Of a DNA stretch of 64,000 nt, positions 1-10,990 are shown one piece after another; within the stretch, counting starts at the first letter, position 1, and each line of letters begins with the position of its first letter. Made by a program: the position numbers and the translations under genes. The DNA is from Nautilus pompilius. Lineage: Eukaryota; Mollusca; Cephalopoda; Nautilida; Nautilidae. The DNA lies in assembly GCA_018389105.1 (NCBI GenBank), contig JACATO010000212.1:232741-296740 (forward strand), given 5' to 3'. The notes beneath the pieces were generated by a model. It worked only from the letters and a program-made list of their open reading frames with translations, was not told the DNA's origin and made no database searches.

Positions 1-528
1 TTACTGAACACATCTCTCCCCTTTCGTATAGCTAGAGATTATTGTTCAAAGCTGTTCTGCATGGTCATATAGCTCAGATCTCACCAACTTCCTCTTGCTT
101 TACAGAAGATCATATGAAAAAAGAAAGATAAAAATGCAAAATCCATTAATTTAAAGCAATAGTTAATTATTGCAAGTCTTACCTAATAGGTCATTTTTCT
201 ATAGTGACACCAAAATAAATTGAAATTTTGGAGCTAAATTTTCAGATGCATGCGAATACTGGTATAAACAAAAATTCGATAAGATATTATATAGTTTTAT
301 AGGAGGAAAAACAAGCAATAAAAATGCTGATGTTTCTGCTGTCAGGTTCTCTGATCAAGGAATACTTATCCAGGCCGTATATGGTTTCCAGAGAAAGCAC
401 AGCATATAAAAGTCGTCCTCGTAGGATGTGAATTTTCAAACTTGTCGCCAGTTTCAAGCTCGATACAATACTGATTTGGCGATGGCAGAGTTCGTTATCG
501 TCTTCATCATCATAAATACCGGGGCGAC
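1..528. other. AT-rich DNA, no gene seen
   Basis: No convincing coding signal, RNA gene or transposon is visible on either strand. Stops are frequent in all frames. Confidence 0.5.
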
Positions 529-720
529 TTAACGACCTCGATTTCGAGGTTTACGTAGCTCTGCCAGAGACCACGTACCTATCGGGATTTCCACACCTGT
601 CCTCTCTCGCTGTTGCTCTTCCAATTCTTCCATTCTGGCTGGCTGGCTGGCTCCAGAGAGTCTGAACTCTTCTTTGCTAGTCGGCGATGTTGGAACTGCT
701 CCAGTATAATCCTGTCTCAC
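529..720 (-). CDS. possible charged exon, unassigned
   Basis: A minus-strand open frame of about 63 codons. It encodes a Pro/Ser/Thr-rich start, then a strongly charged stretch (MEELEEQQRERTGVEIPIG) ending in a basic tail (RKPRNRGR). There is a GTACGT-type donor sequence just after GVEIPI and a weak purine-rich acceptor upstream (CATGAGTGAGACAG). Part of the frame is a CCAG-type simple repeat, which weakens the case. I do not recognise the family. It could be a small exon or a chance ORF. Confidence 0.2.
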   Translation of the reverse strand: MRQDYTGAVPTSPTSKEEFRLSGASQPARMEELEEQQRERTGVEIPIGTWSLAELRKPRNRGR

Positions 721-1006
721 TCATGACATTCGCGTTTTTTTTCTCTTCTTTTCGTTTTTAACTCACAAAACTATTTTGCATATTTTTGCAGTTGTGATTT
801 AAAATAACGTTATTTTGAGGTTTGCGGTGACATCGATTTTTGAATCACCACGTGATCAAAACCCGAGTGCTGAATATACGAGTAAGACCTATTATTAAAT
901 TCTAACCATTCTCATTAGTTTCAATACAAAATGTTCCGAAGTTACGTTAATGCAGAATTTATCGTCTGTTTTGAAATTTGATTTTGGTCTCCGACTGTCT
1001 CGTTAT

Positions 1007-1008
<2 letters not shown>

Positions 1009-1056
<48 letters not shown>

Positions 1057-1196
1057 GTGTGTGTGTGAGTGTGTGTGTGTGAGTGTGTGTGTGTGTGTAT
1101 GTGTGAGTGTGTGTGAGTGTGTGAGTGTGTGTGAGTGTGTGTGTGAGTGTGTGTGTGTGTGTGTATGTGTGAGTGTGTGTGAGTGTGTGTGTGAGT

Positions 1197-1237
<41 letters not shown>

Positions 1238-1260
1238 TGTGTGTATCTATCTATCTCTAT
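1009..1260. repeat. (GT)n microsatellite with GA interruptions
   Basis: About 235 bp of TG repeats broken by TGAG and TGTA variants, ending in a short CTAT run. The 127-residue Val/Cys frame through it is a low-complexity artefact. The alternating purine-pyrimidine composition can form Z-DNA. Confidence 0.97.
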
Positions 1261-2026
1261 TTCTTCCTTACCGGTCTCAGAAAACCTTGACAGAACTCAC
1301 CTAAAAAATCAGCAAAAAGAATGGTTTAAATAAGTCAGCTGATACTTTTTAGAATTTCCTTTGAAATGCTTTCGAACGAGGGTTTTTTCCTCTCTTTTCA
1401 TACGTCGCTAGAAGAGTTTAAATTTAAAGGATGAGCTGGTTGTAGTTTATAAAAACAACCAATATTTTTGCTCTATAATTTGTTTGTCCCATATGTACAG
1501 AAAGTGAATGTTGCAGTGCGACTGGGCTTAAGAAGGCTTTGGTGGAACGTCCAGATCGTAATCACCGGTGTCGAATTGTTCTAATAAACACTTTCTTTGA
1601 ACTTGAAGAAACTGTTGATAATTGTTTGATTAAGAACTTTTCAACTACTACGTTATACAATGTTACAGCAAGTTGTGCTGAGTAGACTTAAATAGTTACA
1701 TCGTGAAAGACTAATAATGCCCTAAACAAAGAACGGTTCTAGTATTTTATTTCGAATTATGCCATTTATTAAATTACGTAACCTAATTGCTTAAAATTTT
1801 GGTCAGTAGATTAACCATTTATTTGCAGCATTTAATATATATATATAATAATTTGTAAAATTACAAAAGTAAAATTAAAAAGAAACATTCTGGTAGCTTA
1901 GAATTTCAAATAAACGGAATTACAAATTCATTATCTAAGAAATAATTACAAATCTTTTCTATTGCTTAGTAGATAATTTGCAAGGTTGTGTAAGAGCCAA
2001 CGAAAACTAAATTAATCAACCTTAAT
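1261..2026. other. AT-rich DNA, nothing recognised
   Basis: No ORF of note, no RNA gene and no repeat family is recognised in this stretch. Confidence 0.5.
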
Positions 2027-2043
2027 TACTACTACTACTACTA

Positions 2044-2081
<38 letters not shown>

Positions 2082-2186
2082 TACTACTAATAATAAAATA
2101 ATAATAATAATAATATAATAATAATAATAATAATACAATAATAATAATAATATAATAATAAATAATAATAATAATACATAATAATG
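2027..2186. repeat. compound (CTA)n-(TAA)n microsatellite
   Basis: A CTA array changes within a few bases to an imperfect TAA array with several single-base drop-outs (TATAATA). The sharp switch suggests a point mutation that was then amplified. Confidence 0.95.
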
Positions 2187-3596
2187 ATTCCCTTGTAATG
2201 TAACACACAGAGATACACTCTATGCGTTCTTTAGTTTTATATGACGCTTTCTAACTGTAAAATCTATTTACAGACGTCTTAATTTAAATTAGTGAGAATG
2301 CATAATGTCGGTTTTCAATTTAAAACTAGGAATGCCTTTAAAATTCTAAATATGCTTTCCTGTGTGTAGTTTAAGTCTTGTGAAAGCATAACACATTAAC
2401 ATTCACAGTACTGCGTTTGCAATTTGAGAACGAACAGCAATGACGTCACAGTCGCCAAAGTGTTTTCTTTGTGATACTGCAGAACAGTTTTTACAGGGTA
2501 TATGTGTCTTGGGTTAATTAAAATCTGTATTTATCTGGTATTCGCCTTATGCAAGTTTATCAAAATATTTCTATTTACAAGTTTGACATTCCATTTTACG
2601 TTGGAAACATCAAGAGAAAGGGGCAGCATTTCACACTCGGACGATTGCTTACAACTTACTGACATCCCTGACTTTTAACGGCTGTCCAGAGAAGAAAATC
2701 GAGGCTGGGTGGCTCTGGTGAGAGCTTATTCAAACTGCACATACAAACTGCATCATATATGCAAGTGTGTGTAAACAAACATAGATTGATGGCGTAGCTT
2801 AGCAAGGATGCATCTATATATTCTTCTGGGAATTTATCTCGTTTACTGCCTAGTTTACAACAAGCGGAGCACAAAGAAAACACGTGGGCTATCCATCATT
2901 CGAACAAAAAAGGAAGCAGATCGTCTTCTTTGATTTGCTAAATTGGCTACAGGTCATATCGACAGCGCGGAATGGATATAAGGGGGACAAAAGCAAATGA
3001 AGTTACGCGCTGGTCCGGTCTGACGGAGAACCATATAGCGAGGGAAGAAAAGCGATTAAATGGCCAAAATCAAATTATTTAATATGGGAATCAGTTCAGT
3101 AATTCCAGAGTTCGTTAAGATAACCCTCCCAACACGACTGCCGCATCCGATCGAGTTCGTAAGAAAGTCAACGCCCCAAATTTACTTTTATTCATAGTTT
3201 ACGGCTTGACGACAAAAATGGTCTACGACAGACAGGCTCTCCGGAATAGCAGTACTCGATAAAACAGAGAAGGAGAGGACCGAAGCGGGGGACTGTTTTG
3301 GCACAGCTAGAGACGATAAAACATGTTCGAGACAAGCAATAAATCGCATGTTATATTCATACGTTCTGCATCATCATCCGGCTTTTGGTTTTCTGTCTGT
3401 CTTCCATTCTCCCGCTTTTGACAATCACGACCGGCCGTACGACAAGGAGGGCATATTTCCCAGTGCTAACTTTTATTATTTATGCATTATTCAGTACCGT
3501 TTTTGTTTTATGTACTTCTTAAAAGCGAAGCATTTATCTTCGTGTCTGGCTGGAATGGGATAATGTATTGCACTATGGAAATCTTATTTTTCCCAG
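2187..3596. other. non-coding stretch with one CRE palindrome
   Basis: It contains one perfect TGACGTCA palindrome at 2441-2448. The ORFs at 2656-2883 (minus) and 3348-3563 (plus) show no recognisable features and are treated as chance. Confidence 0.45.
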
Positions 3597-3853
3597 ATGG
3601 GTGCGATTTCATCAGAAATCATAGCTGCTCTCCGCAATGTGAAGTCTACTTGAAATTCAACGGGAAAACAATCATTGAATCACTGGTTTCGGGCGTATAT
3701 AGCATCAATATAAAACAAAAGGATGACAATAAAATATTCTGTTGCAACTACTGTCACGGTGCTTATTTGTCATACGATCTGGAACTCGATGCCGACTTTA
3801 ATGGAAACAACTCAAATACCATTTTTGTTTGTGCAAGTTTTATCCGAAATTAG
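3597..3853 (+). CDS. candidate terminal exon, secreted Cys-rich domain
   Basis: A strong acceptor-like sequence (CTTATTTTTCCCAG) ends at 3596. The frame after it runs 85 codons to a TAG at 3851. It encodes a Cys-rich, beta-strand-like segment: CDFIRNHSCSPQC near the start, a hydrophilic strand region (FNGKTIIESL, YSINIKQKDDNK), then FCCNYCHGAYLSYDLELD and a final VCASF. It has seven or more Cys, NxS/T sites and little low complexity, which suits an extracellular domain. A consensus poly(A) signal follows at 3967. The frame is also open upstream of the acceptor, so the exon boundary is inferred. I do not recognise a family. A chance ORF remains possible. Confidence 0.35.
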
Positions 3854-3966
3854 GATTTCCAAACCATTTGCTTGGTTTGAAGAAAGCAAGAAAGATGAAG
3901 ATAAGGGTGAATTGCACTAAGAATGTAGACACAATTATGGATATTTGTACTCCTTTGAAAACCGAA

Positions 3967-3972
3967 AATAAA
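3967..3972 (+). terminator. AATAAA polyadenylation signal candidate
   Basis: A perfect AATAAA about 115 bp after the stop of the exon candidate at 3597-3853. In AT-rich DNA this hexamer is common, so only its position supports it. Confidence 0.25.
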
Positions 3973-6900
3973 GCTTATGCAAGGAAAACCAACAGACGTT
4001 TGCTTTTTGGGATGGTGCTGTGGGAGACGCCTTTCTATGCCATCACGAAATCTTTGCGGTTGCACAGTGAAATGCTGATAGCTTCTAAGTAAGTAGGTTT
4101 AGACGTGCTCTATAACTAAAAGAATTACACAAAGAATATAACCTTACTCGTAGAAGCCACTATCTTTAGCATGCTATGTTTTTGCTCTTGGACCAGGCCA
4201 CTAGAATCAGATTTCCTGCGGTTGAGAACAGCCATTTTCGTCTCATATAAAGCCAGAGATCAGTTGGTAGATTTATCTTCGCATCAGTAACACGCATTTT
4301 TACCGTATTTTGATGTTCGATTGAATCTGGCCTGACCAAGTTTTCATTAGGGTAATATATCATATCCTCATATAATACTGTCGATATAATTTAAATTAAA
4401 GACGCCGATTAATCCATTAAAAAAAAAATTTTTTTTTTTCTTTACCAGATTTAAAAATCCTAACTGTCTTAAGCTTAACATCTGTCGTAACTTAGACGTC
4501 GTAACTCGAATTTAGACACGGAGTCCAAATGACACGTAATTTATTATTCTCATATCTTAAAATCCGTGTCGTGTGCCTGGAGTCGGGTCGCCTTACTAAA
4601 ACAAGACGCCAGATCTAACCCGGACTGAGAAAAACTGATTTTTCTGCCATATCTTTGACGCGAAGATTTCTGCGGAATCAATTATTTTCTTTGTTCTTAA
4701 TTAATAATTAATTTAAATAAATTATGTAAAAGTGAACTCTTCTTAATTCTACCAGAACTATTAGAAAACAAATAATAAATTATATGATGCAACCTTCACC
4801 CCGCTCCTCCCCTTTTTTTTCCTTTGAGAAAAATCTTCTAATATTTTGGGATCCATATTTTCTGTATTTTAAAATTTAATTGTTGACTTTATTCAAGCGT
4901 ATTAAGCTACTCCCGATAAAATAATCATTCGAAACTAATTTCTGAAGTAACACGACATATACTTTACTTATTTAATCAGTTTTAATAATTTCAACTCTTT
5001 CTTGCTTTTTTTTTAAAGATCTATTAATTGCCAGTTTTAAATAGCAATAATCCTCCCCCACTTCCTACCGACCGATCTGGCTAAAAATTCTCGAATGATA
5101 ATCGAACAGAGAAACAAACAAGAAAACAATGGAACCAAACACTTCATTTAATTTCGAAGTAAAGTCGTGTAAAGTTTAGTCAATGCCATATAAAGATGGG
5201 CTATACGTACTCTACTAAGTCAGTAAAAATTAAACATTTTGTCCCGTGTAAAACAAACAGAAAATCTTAAACTATTTATTTATTGTTTTAAAAATAATAT
5301 TTAACATTTGTCAACTGTATATATTACAGACAACCCTCAATATATAATGTGTGTGTGTGTGTGTGTCAGTTGTTTTAAAGAACAGTTGCTTGCAATAAAA
5401 TCTTGAGAGCAATAAAACTTACAAGTCAAACTATATATTTGACGTCATGGGAAAATGAAAGTGACGAATAACGTTCAAAAACGCTACGTTGGTTCTGGAA
5501 TGGCCACCGCGCACACAATACTTCCATCGATTCATTTTACACATTTCTTTCTTTATAATTATTGAAATGATGAATTAGTAATAAAGATTTTTCATAATAA
5601 GCATTTCCTTGATGGAGAAAAAAACTTGGGGTTTGTATAATAAATAATACATCGGCTCGTTCAAATGATTTCTCCAGGCAGTAAGGTACCAATGCTCACA
5701 TGAAAACACAGGTGATAAGGTAGTAAATGTTGAAGGTGTAACGCAGACGGTTTGGTAAATGAACAGGTGATCGGGCGATAAATCTTTTGTTATTCCCATT
5801 GTGACCTGTGCTTGTAGTTGCCAGAAAGTGGAATTGTTGTCGATATGTCTTCAGTAACATACAAGTTTTTGAAAAAAACAACATCTTTAAATGACTAAGT
5901 TAAGTGCATATGATTACTTTTAAGTAGCATTAAAGTATTATATATTCTTTTTTTAAGGCAAAATAAATTCTCTTTCATGTCAACATGACAACAGCTTGAT
6001 ACGATCTGTTTTTTTTATATTAGTTTAATCTGCCTAATTAATATGTCGTATACCGATCTCTGCAATGGAAATATTATTTTTACAAGGGACACAACCCAAG
6101 TGGAAAAGTGGTAATGCCGTGGTTATCCGCTAAAATTCGTTGTTTATCCTGCGCCCCGAGGGGCTCAGTATTCCAACTTTGGCAAAAACAACACCTACTA
6201 TAGCTCTTCATTTCAAGGTGTTGGAGGAACGCAGCCTAACCGAGCACCACTGTTTCGATTTCCACAGGGCTGCTGTACTAAGTACTTCTAATGCAGTCAT
6301 ATTATTTTTGGAGAGGCAGCTATAAAGTAATACAGTAGTATACATTAATAAATGCGCCAATTCTAATATTGTTTTGATAAATAAAATGCATAAATGATAA
6401 ATCAGAAACAAATTAAATATTTCTACACTTAAACGGAATCGTGATCCAGCAGTTTAATTGTAAACAAATGCAATATTAACAAGATACATTTTCTCCCAGT
6501 CCAAATAATGTTTAAAAACGTTTTCGTGAAGAATACTACGTGTTGCAGTGTTTTGAAAGCTGATCCCACTTCTCTCCTAGCTGAACACGAGTTCTCCCGC
6601 CTTTCCTAATTGTAAATATGAAATTTTGGGGCGATCAACTTCCAGCCGAGTTCCACCATCGACTTCTTCTGCCTTGCATTGTGGGAAAGTTTTACTTATT
6701 GCTATCGGATGTGTGCATCTATCTATCCTTGTTTTAACTAATAATACCACGGCAAAACTACGACCTGCTTCCGCTATAAGACTTTACTGCAAAGACCGGT
6801 AGAATTTCCTGGGTCGAGAGCTTGCTATTAAAGAGCAGGCATCATCTTATAAATGTGACTGAAAATTGACATATTCACCGCGCTGGGTACGGTTTGACAT

Positions 6901-8799
6901 GCGGGGGCAATGATTTAACACTCAAACGTACAATAAAGAAAGCACAAATATATCGAGTAAACTCCTGTCAAGAGATTATTCATAATCCTAATCCTATACA
7001 AATCATAAATGAAATTAACGTGCCACAGTGGTGCACACAGTTTAAACATATATTATTAATAATTTGGTTTCGAGGTCACAGATACTGGTAATAAATTATC
7101 AACTGTGTCTCAAAATAACCGAGTAAATGATTCTATAATAACACTTTAAAAGCCGATACTCGCTGTTTTTGCGATGTCAGAACCTATACGAAAGCCATTT
7201 TCCAGGAAAACTAGCAGAATCATAATGTGTAAGAAGTCATTTTTTAATCTTCTTGACAGGAGAGCTACTGGGTCACCTATTAACAAATATCAAAATTTTA
7301 AAATTTACTAGATTCTCCAGACAATTGACGACAATTTATTATTTTTGCGTTTAAATTTTTAAAAACGTTTTACAGCTTCAAAAAATTAAGTAGGCGTTTA
7401 CTAAAAGATCTGTAATACGTTAAATTTGTATTAAATGCAGATGCCTAATGTATATGGTTAATTTTTCGACCTCAATAAATTTATCCTCTTAACAGTTTTC
7501 ACATTATTGCGCTAAATTACGGTTTAAAAAAAAAGAAGTTGTTCTAATTTTCATGATCTAAGACTTTTATATTGAAACAAGTGATACTCACCGCATGTTG
7601 ACGTCCACCGAGATTTTCCGAGCTGGCCCTATTAAAAAGCTACAATGGTTAGTCATTTCAGTATGTTTTCAATCAAATTCTAACTATTAATAAAGTAACA
7701 ACTTGAAAGGTAAAGGTGCATAAATTGGAAGTAGAACACGAGAAAAGACGTTTCAGAATATACTGTTGAGTAAAGTAAACAGGATATTAATAAAATAATG
7801 ACGAACATCAAAGAATTTTCTAAAGAATATGATAATTAATTGTCAGATTAGAGAGAGGACAAGAAAACGGAGAGTTGTGGCTTCCAAAACATTTTTGTTG
7901 ATACGACTTTCACTTGACCTGCAAGAGCTTTCGTCCACATGGAAACGTTTGCTAATATGTAGCCGGACATCTTTAAAAATAAGTTGAAACTAAATTATTT
8001 CTTCCTATTTACGTTGTATAGAAGGCTTAATTTAAAGTTGCATCTCAATGACGTCTCAATCAAATTTTCGCTAAACAACAATAACAAAATGACTTTTTTT
8101 TACATTTAGTTAAACCTCCAACATTGTTTTTCTTTCTTTTTTTCTCTTCTGATTATATTTACTGCGGGTCTCTGTATCTGTGTTCGTCCTGTGGCAGATG
8201 GGCCATGAACGTAGTAATGACGTCAAATCTTCCAGCCAGACAGAGAGAGAGAGAGAGAGGCCTACTCGCGTGTTTTCGTTTTCTAAAAGCTAGAAGACCA
8301 TGGAAACCATTAGCCGTATGTATAGTAGCTCTCTTGTGCATGCAAATGACTTGTAACTCTAGGTGTCAGTTTAGGGGCGTAGATTCAGTAAACTAGCTAT
8401 TCGTTATCTACTTTGAACTTTTAAGCAACAAAAAAATCTGGTTTTAATGACTACGTATGGAGATCATACGGACAATGGAAATATCAAAATTATTTGGCTA
8501 CTAGTGGAAATGGTTGCAATACATTTATACACAATTCCCAAATTTCATCAAAAGGCTGCTCAAAAGTATGCGACGCAAAATATTAGTTTTCATCTTTTAA
8601 TTCTTTCAAGGCTATTCTATTTATTACATTTCCTGTTTATGTGATTATAATATGTTTGCGCATTAACTGTTATTCGTGATCTTTCTAATTTGTTTCCAGA
8701 ATTTTGCATCGGTTCTTTGTATACATAGAGCATTTAATAATTAATTATACAAATGGACAAAGGTTATCATTACAGAATATAAAGAACCACATAGTCTCA
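3973..8799. other. AT-rich non-coding DNA
   Basis: It holds an A10T11 tract (4419-4439), a short GT run (about 5347-5367), a short GA run (about 8239-8260) and perfect TGACGTCA palindromes at 5440-5447 and 8218-8225. A frame at 3829-4092 ends beside a GTAAGT donor-like sequence but is not otherwise supported. The remaining ORFs look random. Confidence 0.45.
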
Positions 8800-8807
8800 T
8801 AATAATA

Positions 8808-8842
<35 letters not shown>

Positions 8843-8847
8843 TATAA

Positions 8848-8879
<32 letters not shown>

Positions 8880-8887
8880 TAATAATA

Positions 8888-8930
<43 letters not shown>
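8800..8930. repeat. (TAA)n microsatellite
   Basis: Imperfect AAT/TAA triplet array with occasional TATAATA slippage variants. Confidence 0.97.
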
Positions 8931-8931
<1 letters not shown>

Positions 8932-9486
8932 CACTTTAAATATGGCAGAATAAATATAAGCGGATATCAAAGTTAGAAAAAGCTTTCTTTTTATTTAAAT
9001 ATATAGTGAAAAGAAAATGCAGACAAAAACAATGGTTTATTGCCAGGATATAAAAAATTTTCTTAAAAATCTACACCTTTGACCGATGTTCAATTTGTTT
9101 TTTTTTTATAAAAAAGATTAATATTTTTTGCTACTTTCTATGGTTACATGAACAGAGATGTTAGATGAATTGCATACTTTAGCAAAACTCTTGATTTTTA
9201 GATAAAGTTTATTTCTTGATTTTCTCTAACCTTATACTTCTTACAGTTTAGATTTGTATTGTTTTTATTGTTCCCCATTGCCAGTGGCATTAGCTAAGAG
9301 TATCAGATATATATGAAAGTAAGCCTGTATATATTAAATTTATTATCTTTCAGCAAATTTTTTTGCGTCTAAGTTTCTACTTTTTCGGTTTCAATAGAGA
9401 ACTCTCGAACGTACGCACTCTCTCGCCATACACAAACAACACGTCAGCATGAAAAGTGCACATAAATTGTATTTAACTTCCATTGC

Positions 9487-9491
<5 letters not shown>
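8931..9491. other. AT-rich DNA, nothing recognised
   Basis: No gene-like signal is seen between the TAA array and the GA/CRE array. Confidence 0.5.
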
Positions 9492-9522
<31 letters not shown>

Positions 9523-9636
9523 TGACGTCAGTAGAGAGAGGTATGACGTCAGTATGGGGAGAGATATGACGTCAGTAGAGAGAGGTATGACGTCAGTATG
9601 GGGAGAGATATGACGTCAGTAGAGAGAGAGAGAGAG
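9492..9636. promoter_or_regulatory. tandem array of five perfect CRE (CREB/ATF) sites in GA repeat
   Basis: A GA run leads into a 44-bp tandem unit of two half-units. Each half-unit starts TATGACGTCAGTA and is followed either by GAGAGAGG or by TGGGGAGAGA. Perfect TGACGTCA palindromes lie at 9523-9530, 9544-9551, 9567-9574, 9588-9595 and 9611-9618, spaced 21, 23, 21 and 23 bp, about two helical turns apart. TGACGTCA is the established consensus for CREB/ATF bZIP dimers. A CpG-dense block begins about 200 bp downstream, which suggests an enhancer or promoter. The array may instead be only a minisatellite that happens to hold the palindrome. Confidence 0.7.
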
Positions 9637-9829
9637 AAACTGGTAGGACAACGAGTTGTAAGAAGGCGCCATGTCTTATTCTATCCGGACAGGTATGAAA
9701 ACACCTTCCGGAAAACTAAAAGATGCTGCTGCTCCTGCTGTTGAGCGACTTGGACTTCCGAACAAGGCTCTTTCAATGGCATTGCATCCCGTAATGACAA
9801 GTGGCCTGTTGTTCTCTGTCGAGTCCTCC
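9637..9829. other. link between CRE array and CpG-dense block
   Basis: Mixed-composition sequence containing a short CTG-rich stretch (GCTGCTGCTCCTGCTG). Minus-strand frames here (9676-9996) have CpG-rich, Arg/Ser/Gly-rich composition and no recognised motif. Confidence 0.35.
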
Positions 9830-10100
9830 TCGTGATTGAGAGACGTTCGTCGAGCCGACAAGCGACCCGGTCCACCCGACACCGCTCCCCCCAAGGACCC
9901 GGGAGGTCGCTCTCGCGTCGGGTTGCTGCTCCTGCCGACCCACTGCAGCCGGCCGACAAGTCCACAAAGACATTCCGAAGCGGCCGACCGTAACATTTTT
10001 TTTTTTATTTCCTGTTAACCATTCCACCAAAAAAAAAAGGGGGGCTCGAGGATCGACCAGCGAGCGTCACCCGGTCCCTTTCTTAAGGAAACAGACCAGA
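9830..10100. promoter_or_regulatory. CpG-dense block, possible promoter or first exon
   Basis: CpG density is far above the surrounding AT-rich DNA (GACGTTCGTCGAGCCGACAA is one example). Open frames on both strands through 9676-10030 are typical of GC-rich DNA and show no domain. With the CRE array upstream, an active regulatory region is plausible. The block could also be the GC-rich end of a retroelement. Transcription direction cannot be decided. Confidence 0.4.
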
Positions 10101-10728
10101 ACAAAGCCCGGCCAAATAACAACGCTAAACACTAAAATCGGCCAAGACCCCTGTCGCATCTTCAAAATGCTCGGGGATTCTCCCTCAGCTGTAACAGCTC
10201 GTACGTGTTAACTGGGCCGGATCTGCTCGTGGCATCAAACCAACCCCTGGAAAGATTTATATCCGTCGCTAGAAAAACAAAAACAAAAACAGGATCAAAT
10301 AAAATAGTTATGCTAATTTCCCATGCGGAGGGGGTTAGTTTTGCTGACTGACAGACAGACGCCACGAACAAGAACTGAACGCACGCTTTACGAATGAAGC
10401 TATCTCTTAGAAACATCTCATTTAGAAGATAAAATACAAATGAGACGGAGGCTCCTTCCTGTGCCTCCTAACAACGGAGTTCATTACGGTCAGCGGGTGC
10501 AAGTCGTCCGTGTGTTCATTTTTAAAACTTAATTACTTTTTGTTTGCTCTCGTTTTTTAAAAACTTTTCTCTACTGCAATATTGCAGCCCATCCAGGAGA
10601 ATAAAAATCAGTGTCATTACGACGGTTCTCTTTCATTTTCATTGATTAATAGGATTAAAATGGAGTATACGGCTGCAGAATTATTTAGAAGAAAAAAAAA
10701 TAGAGATTTAGTGAATAAAGTAATCGCA
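10101..10728. other. non-coding, nothing recognised
   Basis: The 84-residue minus frame at 10162-10416 has no recognisable motif. No RNA gene is seen. Confidence 0.4.
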
Positions 10729-10990
10729 AGGCGGCGCTGTGGTCCTGCAGTTGGTCTGCTAGACTGCTAAGGCCGAGAGCCCGAAATATATTTCCAGTCG
10801 AGGACAGACTCGGTTTGACAAACCTTTCTGGCCCGGCTTCTTTTCACTCTTTATATGCCGGCCACGTGGATTTCCTTCCGCATCTAAACACGAAGAGTTC
10901 CAGCAGGGGCTGGCTGGTGTCTCTTTCAACACACCCGGCGTAGAAAGATTATGGGAGCCGGCCAGTGAAGTGTCCCCTTTATTTTTAGTT
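10729..10990 (+). mobile_element. possible tRNA-derived SINE
   Basis: A GC-richer unit begins GGCGCTGTGGTCCTGCAG. A segment resembling a tRNA anticodon arm follows (CTAGACTGCTAAGGCC), then an expected B-box area that is too degenerate to be convincing. The body contains GGCCGGCATATAAAGAG on the reverse strand and a CAGCAGGGGCTGGCTGG block. The abrupt change from AT-rich flanks suggests an inserted unit. It could also be an unrelated GC-rich segment. Confidence 0.3.

Noticed and set aside
950..1333. 127-codon Val/Cys frame
   Set aside because: Produced by the GT microsatellite.
9676..10030. Overlapping long frames on both strands
   Set aside because: Open because the block is GC- and CpG-rich; Arg/Gly/Ser-rich with no domain. 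Treated as regulatory or untranslated.
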